Shown here one piece after another: positions 1 to 6,366 of a stretch of DNA of 7,575 bases (the stretch's first letter is position 1; every line of letters starts with the position of its first letter). The position numbers were made by a program, and so were the translations under genes. This DNA comes from Lentisphaeria bacterium UBA1784. GTDB lineage: Bacteria; Verrucomicrobiota; Lentisphaeria; Victivallales; Victivallaceae. The DNA lies in contig DCGG01000106.1 of NCBI GenBank assembly GCA_002315455.1, positions 1-7,575 on the forward strand, read 5' to 3'. The notes beneath the pieces are model-generated. The model saw nothing but the letters and a program-made list of their open reading frames with translations, was not told the DNA's origin and searched no databases.

Positions 1-266
1 AGAAGGGGTGGGTCCGGGCTACGGACCGCTACTCCATGCTGGACGTTGACGTCGCGATCGCCTTCGAACACGTTATCCTCGCCGCCGCGGCGGAGGGACT
101 CGGGACCTGCTGGGTGGGGAGTTTCGACGCCAAGGCGCTGGGAACTCTGCTGAAACTCGCTCCCGGAGAGCGCGTGGTGGCCATCTCTCCGCTGGGATAT
201 CCTGCGGAATCCGGCAATTTCATGCGGGGCAAGGGCGCGGACGAGTTGTTTCAGGTCGTGGATTGA
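1..266 (+). CDS. Nitroreductase-family protein, C-terminal fragment (5' end outside window)
   Basis: The open frame enters from the left edge (first full codon at base 3) and gives 87 residues up to TGA at 264-266. The stretch reading RYSMLDVDVAIAFEHVILAA, followed by GLGTCWVGSFD and later ISPLGYPAE, is the typical C-terminal half of FMN-dependent nitroreductase-like oxidoreductases. There the glycine-rich GLGTCW segment lies near the flavin and the LGYPAE strand closes the fold. These proteins usually reduce nitro groups, quinones or other acceptors with NAD(P)H as cytosolic dimers; the natural substrate cannot be told from this fragment. An ATG at 36 is only an internal methionine, because the family motif clearly begins upstream of it. 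The next gene starts 53 bases after the stop. The family call is firm; subfamily and substrate are unknown. Confidence 0.88.
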   Translation, partial: KGWVRATDRYSMLDVDVAIAFEHVILAAAAEGLGTCWVGSFDAKALGTLLKLAPGERVVAISPLGYPAESGNFMRGKGADELFQVVD

Positions 267-319
267 CCGGCCTTTGCTTCGGCAGACGGGTCGTTGTTGC
301 AGAAAAAAGCAAGGTTCAC

Positions 320-1375
320 ATGGGTTCCAATTTGCTGACAATGGCGGGGGCGGACTTTGGGGTCCGCCATTTTTCCCGGGGCGCAAAGACCTTTGTCCTG
401 ATGGTGGACGGATCGGATCGTCTGGTCTGCGGCCGGGCGGAATGCGGTCGTTTCAGCGAACTCTCCGCCCTGGAGAATTGCCGCAAGGTCCACGAGAGCG
501 GAGACGGGCTTTCCCTCGGGGTCGAAACCCGGAGCGTCATTCCCTTCGGCTGCGAGTACGCGCTGGAACGGGACTTCGAGGTTTGTGACGGCTTCGCCCG
601 GATCACCACCGATCTCTCCGCCGTCAACGGCGGGCGTTTGGACGGCTTTGCCCTCGGGACTTTGACGTTCCCCGGGTGGAGCGAGGCGGAACTTTTCGTC
701 TATGGCGAGGAGAAGATGCGGTCGATCCGGACATTCGGCGGAGAGCAGGAGTTCTACTCCGGCAGGGAGCCGGTGATCGCCCTCTCGGTCCGCTTTCCCG
801 ATGGAGTCCGCGTGGAATATTTTGCAGGTTCCGACCTTTGGCGGCACCGTTGCGGTAGCCGGACGACCTGCGCCTCCGCAGAGTTTGTCTTGGCGGAAGG
901 TCCCGACGGGTTGACGCTGACCCGGAAACTCCTCACGTACGAAACCGACGCCGACATCGAGAAACGTCCTTGGCGCCTGAAGGAACTTTTCGCGTGGCGC
1001 GGCAACCACGGCGCACCGGAACTTCCGGTCCCGGCGGGAACGATTGCTGCCGACTGGTCCTGTCTGCTGGCTCCCGTGCCCCTGCGGAACCTGCGGAAGG
1101 CCATCCGGCGTTCGGCGGATGATCTTGCCGTCACCGGTGCGGCTCCGGGATACTGCAAGGACCCGTCCCACTTGGACCGGGCTGGCAAGGGAGAACTGGA
1201 ACACAGCGATCTGGATGAGTACGTAAGTCTGCGTCTTTGGGGGAGCCGACAGCTGCTCCGGCGGCAGAAGAATTTCAGTTTCCGGGTGGAAAAAGGCCCC
1301 TTCCGGGGAACCGCCGCCTCGGAAAACCTCCGGAGCGCTCTGCGTCCGGTGGCGGTCAAAGAGGAGTTGGAATAA
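320..1375 (+). CDS. Hypothetical protein of unknown family, 351 aa
   Basis: I do not recognise this protein. The frame is open from a TTG at 263, but I chose the ATG at 320 because AAGG at 311-314 lies five bases upstream and the 263-319 part reads like intergenic sequence. The product has no signal peptide or membrane span and looks cytosolic. Its first 210 residues alternate short polar and hydrophobic stretches, suggesting a beta-rich fold (for example residues 105-170, with TLTFPGW at 114-120 and VRVEYFAG at 163-170). The last 140 residues are more basic and probably partly helical. It has nine cysteines (37, 42, 54, 78, 89, 178, 184, 248, 279), but they form no regular metal-binding pattern. 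The stop is followed after three bases by the mutarotase start, so the two are probably co-transcribed, and a role linked to sugar metabolism is possible but unproven. It is real coding sequence judging by its length and tight packing with neighbours. Confidence 0.72.
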   Translation: MGSNLLTMAGADFGVRHFSRGAKTFVLMVDGSDRLVCGRAECGRFSELSALENCRKVHESGDGLSLGVETRSVIPFGCEYALERDFEVCDGFARITTDLSAVNGGRLDGFALGTLTFPGWSEAELFVYGEEKMRSIRTFGGEQEFYSGREPVIALSVRFPDGVRVEYFAGSDLWRHRCGSRTTCASAEFVLAEGPDGLTLTRKLLTYETDADIEKRPWRLKELFAWRGNHGAPELPVPAGTIAADWSCLLAPVPLRNLRKAIRRSADDLAVTGAAPGYCKDPSHLDRAGKGELEHSDLDEYVSLRLWGSRQLLRRQKNFSFRVEKGPFRGTAASENLRSALRPVAVKEELE

Positions 1376-1378
1376 GAT

Positions 1379-2281
1379 ATGGATGTTCAGATTTTGGATC
1401 AGCGGTTCGGCATCCCCGGCGTGCGTTTCGTCCCCTTCGGCAAGGGCCTGACCGTCATCGAGGTGGAGAACGATCTCGCTTCCGCGCGGTTGAGCCTTTA
1501 CGGTGCGCAGATGCTCTCTTTTGCGCCCAAGGGCGAGGAGGACCTGCTCTGGATGAGCGGCTTCTCGTGGCTTGAGACCGGCAAGGCGATCCGGGGCGGC
1601 GCTCCGGTCTGCTGGCCCTGGTTCGGCGGCAGTCCGGTGGACGGGCGTCCGCCCCACGGTTTCGCCCGGATTTCCAACTGGAACGTTGCGAAGGTGGAGG
1701 CTTTGGCGGACGGTGCTACTTCGGTGGTACTCTCGCTCACGCAGGCAGATGCTCCCGCCGGTCTGGCGGATTTCGACTTTGCGCTGGAGTTCTCCGCGAT
1801 CATCGGCAGAACTTTGACCATGGCATTGAAGTGCCGGAACCTCTCCGTCAAATCCGTCCCGGTTTCGGCGGCGCTCCACACCTATTTCTCCGTGGGCGCC
1901 GCGGAGAAGATTCGCATCACCGGATTGGACGGTCAGGAATATCTGAACAAGGTCCCCGGCGCACCTGCTCCCACCGGGAAACAATTGGGCGACATCACCA
2001 TCGGTTCCGAAGTGGATTGGGTATTCTGCCCGTCGGAGAGCGTGGTGGAGATTGCCGATCCCGTTAAGGGCCGGAAGATCCGGGTGGAGAAATCCGGCTC
2101 CCGCTCCACGGTGGTCTGGAACCCCTGGATCAAAAAGTCCGCCGCAATGCCGGACTTCGGAGACGACGAGTATCACTCCATGGTTTGCGTGGAAGCCGCC
2201 AATGCGGCGGCGGACGCCCGGGTGCTGACACCCGGCGGGGAGCACGTCCTGCTCCAGAAGATCGGGTGCTCCCGGATATGA
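1379..2281 (+). CDS. D-hexose-6-phosphate mutarotase / aldose 1-epimerase-like protein (YeaD type)
   Basis: The 300-residue product matches the glucose-6-phosphate 1-epimerase branch of the galactose mutarotase-like superfamily. These cytosolic beta-sandwich enzymes speed the interchange of alpha and beta anomers of hexose 6-phosphates. The family signature IRGGAPVCWPWFG is at residues 71-83 and PPHGFARISNW at 91-101 (conserved His93). LHTYFSVG at 166-173 carries His167, the expected general acid, and CVEAANA at 270-276 carries Glu272, the expected general base, so the catalytic set looks intact. Length is normal for the family (about 290-300). The ATG at 1379 is preceded by AAAGAGGAG at 1358-1366, a good but slightly distant Shine-Dalgarno (12 bases). 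It starts three bases after the unknown gene ends and overlaps hisA by four bases (ATGA), which indicates translational coupling. The precise sugar is not determined by sequence. Confidence 0.92.
   Translation: MDVQILDQRFGIPGVRFVPFGKGLTVIEVENDLASARLSLYGAQMLSFAPKGEEDLLWMSGFSWLETGKAIRGGAPVCWPWFGGSPVDGRPPHGFARISNWNVAKVEALADGATSVVLSLTQADAPAGLADFDFALEFSAIIGRTLTMALKCRNLSVKSVPVSAALHTYFSVGAAEKIRITGLDGQEYLNKVPGAPAPTGKQLGDITIGSEVDWVFCPSESVVEIADPVKGRKIRVEKSGSRSTVVWNPWIKKSAAMPDFGDDEYHSMVCVEAANAAADARVLTPGGEHVLLQKIGCSRI
2278..2281 (+). other. ATGA start/stop overlap coupling mutarotase and hisA
   Basis: The hisA ATG (2278-2280) shares bases with the mutarotase TGA (2279-2281). With no good Shine-Dalgarno before hisA, ribosomes ending the mutarotase probably reinitiate here, so the two proteins should be made in linked amounts. 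Confidence 0.75.
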
Positions 2282-3051
2282 GAGCCCAGTTCCGTCCCTG
2301 CATTGATCTCCACGGCGGCCGGGTGAAGCAGATCGTAGGCGGCTCGCTCCGGGACTCCGGGGAGGGGCCCCGCACCAATTTCGTCTCGGAACTGCCTCCG
2401 GAGTACTATGCCCGGCTCTATCAGGAGCACCAGCTCACGGGCGGACACGTGATCCAGCTGGGCCCCGGCAACGAATCCGCCGCCCGGCAGGCGCTTGCGG
2501 CTTGGCCCGGCGGACTTCAGGTGGGGGGCGGGATCAACGCCTCCAACGCCGCCGGCTGGCTGGAAGCCGGCGCCGCGAAAGTGATCGTCACCAGTTTCGT
2601 TTTCTCCGGAGGAGAACTGAACCGTTCCCGATTGAAGGAACTGCTTGCCGTCACCGGCCGGGAGCGGCTGGTACTGGACCTCTCCTGCCGCAGAAAAGAG
2701 TCGGATTACTTTGTGGTGACGGACCGCTGGCAGACCTTCACCGGTTTGAAGGTCTGCCGGGATACCTTGGAAGGTCTGGCGGAATCTTCCGCCGAATTTC
2801 TGGTTCACGCGGTGGACGTGGAGGGGCATCAGGCCGGGATCGACGAGGAACTGCTGGCCATCCTCGGGGAACACTCCCCCATTGATTGCGTCTATGCGGG
2901 GGGGATCTCCTCTCTCGCCGACGTGGAGACCATCGAGACGGCAGGGCGTGGACGGGTACACTATACCATCGGGTCCGCATTGGATATTTTCGGCGGGAAA
3001 CTCTCCTTTGAGGAGATCGCCTCCCGCGCGCAGACGATGAAACGCGGCTAA
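2278..3051 (+). CDS. hisA: HisA, eukaryotic (HIS6) type: ProFAR isomerase
   Basis: The 257-residue product resembles yeast and plant HIS6 rather than usual bacterial HisA (TIGR02129-like, from memory). It should isomerise ProFAR to PRFAR, the fourth step of histidine synthesis, in the cytosol. Shared features in order: FRPCIDLHGGRVKQIVGG (5-22, catalytic Asp10), TNFVSELPPEYYARLY (33-48), GGHVIQLGPG (55-64), QVGGGI (81-86), VIVTSFVF (102-109), LVLDLSCRRK (131-140, Asp134), KVCRDTLEGL region, HAVDVEGHQAGIDEEL (177-192, Asp180), YAGGISS (206-212) and IGSALDIFGG (231-240). The glycine-rich loops are the phosphate-binding ends of the TIM barrel. The ATG at 2278 overlaps the mutarotase stop as ATGA and has no strong Shine-Dalgarno, so initiation probably depends on coupling. 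A longer frame exists upstream to 2185, but that part lies inside the mutarotase gene and has no family match. No other histidine gene is in the window. Confidence 0.93.
   Translation: MRAQFRPCIDLHGGRVKQIVGGSLRDSGEGPRTNFVSELPPEYYARLYQEHQLTGGHVIQLGPGNESAARQALAAWPGGLQVGGGINASNAAGWLEAGAAKVIVTSFVFSGGELNRSRLKELLAVTGRERLVLDLSCRRKESDYFVVTDRWQTFTGLKVCRDTLEGLAESSAEFLVHAVDVEGHQAGIDEELLAILGEHSPIDCVYAGGISSLADVETIETAGRGRVHYTIGSALDIFGGKLSFEEIASRAQTMKRG
2727..2760 (+). repeat. Long inverted repeat inside hisA
   Basis: GGCAGACCTTCA (2729-2740) and TGAAGGTCTGCC (2747-2758) pair perfectly over 12 bp around the six-base loop CCGGTT. A G-U pair and a C-G pair extend the stem to 2727 and 2760. It falls on the codons for the conserved WQTFTGLKVC segment (residues 151-160), so protein constraint may account for part of it. 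No T-run follows. Confidence 0.6.
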
Positions 3052-3079
3052 AAACGTTCAGAAAAGGAGAAAAGAAGGA

Positions 3080-4711
3080 ATGAGTCATTATTTGGCATTC
3101 GACCTCGGAGCATCCAGCGGACGGGCGATCCTCGGGACGCTGGAGAACGGAAAACTGAGTTTTCAGGAACTGCACCGCTTCGTCAACGCCCCCACGGAGA
3201 TCGACGGTTCCATCTACTGGGATTATCCCCGGCTCTGTGAGGAGCTGAAGATGGGGCTGAAAAAGGCTGTGGCGGCGGCGGGAGACCTCCGCAGCATTGC
3301 AGTGGACACTTGGGGCGTGGACTACGTGCTCTTCGATAAAAACACCGGGAAAATGCGTCGTCTCCCCTACCACTACCGGGATCACCGCACGGACGATCCC
3401 GCTCCGGTCTGGAAAAAGTGCTCCAAGGATGAACTCTACTCCGCCACCGGTATCCAGCACATGACTCTCAACACGGTCTTTCAGCTTTGCGCCCACATGA
3501 AAGAGCACCCGGAGGACTTCGAGAACAGCGTATTCCTGCCGATCCCGGATGCCCTGGCCTTTGCGCTGGGCGGGGAGTTCACGGGGGAATATACCCACGC
3601 CTCCCCCTCGGAACTGCTGGACCCCCGCACCTGCCAGTGGAACTGGTCCGTCATCGACAAGGTGGGACTGCCCCGCTCCATCTTTCCCGCACTGGTGATG
3701 CCGGGGACCCGGGGCGGTCAGGTCAGCGCTTCCATCTGCAAAGAGTTGGGATGCGGACCCATTCCCATTATCAAGGTCGCCTCCCACGACACCGCCAGCG
3801 CGGTGGCGGCGGTCCCGGCTCCGGCCTCCGGCGAATGGGCCTACATCTGCACCGGGACCTGGGCCCTGCTGGGCGCGGAATTGAAGGCACCTTTCATCAC
3901 GGCGGATTCCCAGCACGAGAACTTCACCAACGAGGGCGGCTGGAATCATTCCATCCGTTTCCTGACCAACATCATGGGCAGTTGGCTCTTTCAGGAGACC
4001 CGGCGGAACTGGAACGAAGCCGGCCGGGACCTCTCCTTTGGAGATCTGGAGCAGATGGCTCTCAAGGCGGAACCTTTCCGCTTCTTCATCGATCCCAACG
4101 ACCGGAGTTTCGCGGCTCCCTGCGACATGCCGGAGAAGATCCGGGAGTTCTGCCGCGCCACGGGGCAGGGGACTCCGGATGACGTCCAGCTTGTCCGGGC
4201 GATTTACGACTCTCTTGCCTTCTACTTCAAGACCGGCATCTCCAAGTTGGAGAAGTTGCTGGGGACCCACTATCAGGCGCTGAACATAGTGGGCGGCGGG
4301 ACGCAGGCGAAACTGCTGATGCAGTTGACCAGCGATGCCGCGGGCATCCCGGTGATCGCCGGGCCCGTCGAAGCCACCGCCGCCGGAAACATCATCGTGC
4401 AGGCCATCGCTTCCGGAGAGATCGCGGATCTCGCCGCCGGACGGCAGGTGGTGCGGGATTCTTTCGAGGTGGTCCGCTATCAGCCCGATGCGGAGAAGGC
4501 CCGCCGTTTTGCGGAACTGCTTCCCCGGTTTCAGGCCCTGACCAACCGGTACGGACGTCATGTTTGCAGGCGGAAGAAGCGCTTTTTCTACACTGGTCCT
4601 GATGGGGATCTGCGCCGTGCTCCCTTGTACGCACAAGGGAGAGGCGCCTCTCCGTATCCTGCATCTGACCAGCAGTCAGGTCCGGACGCTGGACCCCGCC
4701 CTCGCGGATGA
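3080..4711 (+). CDS. rhaB: Rhamnulokinase, with an out-of-family C-terminal extension
   Basis: This FGGY-family sugar kinase phosphorylates L-rhamnulose at O-1 with ATP in rhamnose catabolism. FDLGASSGR (7-15) is the N-terminal phosphate loop, VDTWGVDYVL is at 75-84, and SHDTAS (235-240) holds the catalytic base Asp237, the same position as in E. coli RhaB. ICTGTWALLG (256-265), FTNEGG (282-287), IDPNDRSF (337-344), IVGGG (403-407) and AGPVEATAAGN (427-437) complete the kinase signature. The ATG at 3080 follows a strong AAAAGGAG (3062-3069) at ten bases' spacing. E. coli RhaB is 489 residues and homology ends near residue 490 here, but the frame stays open to 543. The last 50 residues lie wholly in bases also used by the next gene and are rich in Arg, Pro and Gly, like an off-frame translation. 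Either the native stop was lost by mutation or a base is wrong near the 3' end. No rhaA or rhaD is in view. Confidence 0.93.
   Translation: MSHYLAFDLGASSGRAILGTLENGKLSFQELHRFVNAPTEIDGSIYWDYPRLCEELKMGLKKAVAAAGDLRSIAVDTWGVDYVLFDKNTGKMRRLPYHYRDHRTDDPAPVWKKCSKDELYSATGIQHMTLNTVFQLCAHMKEHPEDFENSVFLPIPDALAFALGGEFTGEYTHASPSELLDPRTCQWNWSVIDKVGLPRSIFPALVMPGTRGGQVSASICKELGCGPIPIIKVASHDTASAVAAVPAPASGEWAYICTGTWALLGAELKAPFITADSQHENFTNEGGWNHSIRFLTNIMGSWLFQETRRNWNEAGRDLSFGDLEQMALKAEPFRFFIDPNDRSFAAPCDMPEKIREFCRATGQGTPDDVQLVRAIYDSLAFYFKTGISKLEKLLGTHYQALNIVGGGTQAKLLMQLTSDAAGIPVIAGPVEATAAGNIIVQAIASGEIADLAAGRQVVRDSFEVVRYQPDAEKARRFAELLPRFQALTNRYGRHVCRRKKRFFYTGPDGDLRRAPLYAQGRGASPYPASDQQSGPDAGPRPRG
4560..4711 (+). 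other. 152-base out-of-frame overlap between rhaB and the SBP gene
   Basis: Bases 4560-4711 are open in both the rhaB frame and the SBP frame. In the SBP frame they encode a plausible signal peptide and the start of the mature domain. In the rhaB frame they encode a basic, Pro/Gly-rich tail with no family counterpart. The SBP frame is therefore the functional one here, and the rhaB tail is probably a by-product of a missing stop. Confidence 0.7.
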
Positions 4712-6365
4712 TCTGCCCAGCCGCAATCTGGTGGGTGCGATCTTCGATACGCTGCTCCAGTACGATTATCTGGCGCGGCCGTATCGGCTGAAGCCCTCCA
4801 TGCTGGAGAAGATGCCGGAGGCTTCCCCGGATTTCACAAGATATGATTTCGTTCTGCGGGACGATCTCTTTTTCGACGGGATGACCACCGCTGACGGCCG
4901 TCGTCTCCCCGGGAAGAAGATCACGTCCGAGGACGTTCGCTACTCGCTTCTGCGGGTGGCGGATGCCCGGCTGCACAGCCCGCTCTACTGGATGCTCCGC
5001 GGGAAACTCAAGGACCTGGACCGATTTCATGCAGCGACGGAGAGGGCGCTTCCCGGGGACAATCGCCCTTACGATCAGAAGATCGGAGGGGTGCTCATCC
5101 GGGATGAACGGCATTTTTCGCTTCTGCTGACGGCTCCCGATCCCCGCTTTCTCTATCTGCTCGCCATGCCCAATCTGGCCATCGTTCCCCGCTCCGTCGT
5201 GGAGGCCAAGGGCGAGGCCTTTGCCCGGGAACCGGTGGGCAGCGGACCCTTCCGGGTACGCCGTTTCATCAGCGACTACCGGCTGGATCTGGAGCGGAAT
5301 CCCCGCTACCGCAAGGAGTTTTTCCCGGAAGCGGAGACGCCATCTGACCGTCTGCGGCCTCTGCCGCTCGCCGACGGGATCGAGGTGTTGCTGGTGAAGC
5401 AGCCCATGACCAGCTGGCTGCTCTTTTTGCAGGGACGGCTGGACTTGAACGAATTGAGCAAGGACAATGCGGACCTCGTCGCCGGGGGCAGCGAACTCCC
5501 GCCCGTTCTGAAGGCGAGGGGGATCCGGCTTCTGCGCCAGCCCAGTTTCGAGGTCCAGTACGTTGGCATCAACTGCAAGGACCCGCTTCTCGGAAAGAAC
5601 TTGAAACTGCGCCGGGCTCTGAGCCTTGCTTACCGGGTGGACCGCCGGGTCCGGCATGCGGGCGGACAGTTGCTGCCGATACAGACGGTGCTGCCTCCCG
5701 GCGTGGAGGGATACGATCCCCGGTACAGAAATCCCTATGCGGCCGACGATCCGGATCTTGCCCGGAAACTTCTTGCGGAGGCCGGATTCCCCGGCGGCGT
5801 GGACCCGGCCACCGGGAAGGCTTTGACGCTGGACTTCGATCAGGCGGGCAACAGCACCGGCCACCGGCAGTCCGCGGAACTGGCGGCGGCGGATTTTCAG
5901 GAGGTCGGGATCCGCATCAACGGGATATTGAACAACAAGGCCCGCTTCTTCGAGAAGTTGCGGCAGGATAAGTGCCAGCTTTTCCGGCTTTCTTGGGTGG
6001 GGGATTACCCTGACGGGGAGAATTTCCTTCAGCTTTTCTACTCGGGCAACGTCGGCGGATGCAACCGGATCGGCTTCTCCGATCCGGTTTTCGACAGGAT
6101 GTACCTCGCCGCCCTGCCGCTGCCGGAGGGGCCGGAACGCGCCCGCCGCTACGCCGAAATGGCCGCGTATCTCACCGAACAATGCGTTTGGATCATCGAA
6201 GGCGTTCCCATCTCTTATTTGCTCTGCCACCGCTGGCTGGAGAACTATTTGCCCCACGATTTCAGTTTTTCCCGCTGGAAGTATCTCTCGGTGGATCCCG
6301 CCCGCCGCGAGGCCGCCCGGGCGGAGTTCCGGCCGTTGTCGCTCAGGGAACTCTCCGGCCGCTGA
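4560..6365 (+). CDS. ABC transporter substrate-binding protein, family 5 (peptide/nickel OppA/DppA type)
   Basis: The 601-residue product is an extracytoplasmic solute-binding protein of the SBP_bac_5 family, which delivers oligopeptides, nickel or related ligands to an ABC permease. After a hydrophobic N-terminus, family features run in order: TLDPALADDLPSRNLVGAIF (43-62), FVLRDDLFFDG (97-107), ITSEDVRYSLLR (121-132), EPVGSGPFRV (224-233, the family's strongest motif), NPRYR (247-251), VQYVGINC (332-339), LRRALSLAYRVDR (350-362), LPPGVEGYDP (378-387), ARKLLAEAGFPGG (401-413) and a C-terminal FLQLFY segment (489-494). Residues 1-23 (one Arg, then a hydrophobic core) form a signal peptide. Cys23 follows Val-Leu-Pro, a poor lipobox because of proline at -1, so lipoprotein status is doubtful. 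In-frame TGA at 4539 forces a start after it, and 4560 is the first ATG; the Shine-Dalgarno is weak. No permease or ATPase gene is in view. Confidence 0.92.
   Translation: MFAGGRSAFSTLVLMGICAVLPCTHKGEAPLRILHLTSSQVRTLDPALADDLPSRNLVGAIFDTLLQYDYLARPYRLKPSMLEKMPEASPDFTRYDFVLRDDLFFDGMTTADGRRLPGKKITSEDVRYSLLRVADARLHSPLYWMLRGKLKDLDRFHAATERALPGDNRPYDQKIGGVLIRDERHFSLLLTAPDPRFLYLLAMPNLAIVPRSVVEAKGEAFAREPVGSGPFRVRRFISDYRLDLERNPRYRKEFFPEAETPSDRLRPLPLADGIEVLLVKQPMTSWLLFLQGRLDLNELSKDNADLVAGGSELPPVLKARGIRLLRQPSFEVQYVGINCKDPLLGKNLKLRRALSLAYRVDRRVRHAGGQLLPIQTVLPPGVEGYDPRYRNPYAADDPDLARKLLAEAGFPGGVDPATGKALTLDFDQAGNSTGHRQSAELAAADFQEVGIRINGILNNKARFFEKLRQDKCQLFRLSWVGDYPDGENFLQLFYSGNVGGCNRIGFSDPVFDRMYLAALPLPEGPERARRYAEMAAYLTEQCVWIIEGVPISYLLCHRWLENYLPHDFSFSRWKYLSVDPARREAARAEFRPLSLRELSGR
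4620..4641 (+). repeat. Perfect 9-bp inverted repeat in the rhaB/SBP overlap
   Basis: Arms CTCCCTTGT (4620-4628) and ACAAGGGAG (4633-4641) are exact reverse complements around a four-base loop (ACGC). The hairpin lies 60 bases after the binding-protein start codon, across the codons for the candidate lipidated Cys23, and inside the out-of-frame extension of rhaB. No run of T follows, so it does not look like a complete intrinsic terminator. It could slow ribosomes or nucleases or be chance. Confidence 0.55.
6063..6091 (+). repeat. 11-bp inverted repeat with short T-run inside the SBP gene
   Basis: AACCGGATCGG (6063-6073) and CCGATCCGGTT (6079-6089) are exact reverse complements around loop CTTCT, and the rightward strand continues as TTTT (6088-6091) and then CG. 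The shape resembles an intrinsic terminator with a very short U-tract. It sits about 275 bases before the SBP stop, within codons for the CNRIGFSDPVFDR segment (residues 501-513). Whether it terminates or stabilises transcripts cannot be told from sequence. Confidence 0.5.
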
Positions 6366-6366
6366 A

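Noticed and set aside
263..319. Upstream TTG start for the unknown gene
   Set aside because: It would overlap the nitroreductase stop and lacks a better ribosome binding site than the ATG at 320; the added residues look non-coding. It remains possible.
267..319. Possible promoter in the gap before the unknown gene
   Set aside because: I could not find a convincing -35/-10 pair at normal spacing; the gap is only 53 bases and may simply be within an operon.
2218..2235. 7-bp stem with a CTGA loop about 43 bases before hisA
   Set aside because: The stem is short and lies within mutarotase codons rich in GGC and CCC; there is no evidence of a role in hisA initiation.
2185..2277. Upstream extension of the hisA frame
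   Set aside because: The added 31 residues are encoded inside the mutarotase gene, have no HIS6 counterpart, and the ATG at 2278 starts exactly where family homology begins.
5398..5428. 7-bp inverted repeat followed by CTTTTT inside the SBP gene
   Set aside because: The stem is short, the loop is 11 bases, and a competing CCAGCTGG palindrome sits inside it. Structures this weak occur by chance in GC-rich coding sequence.
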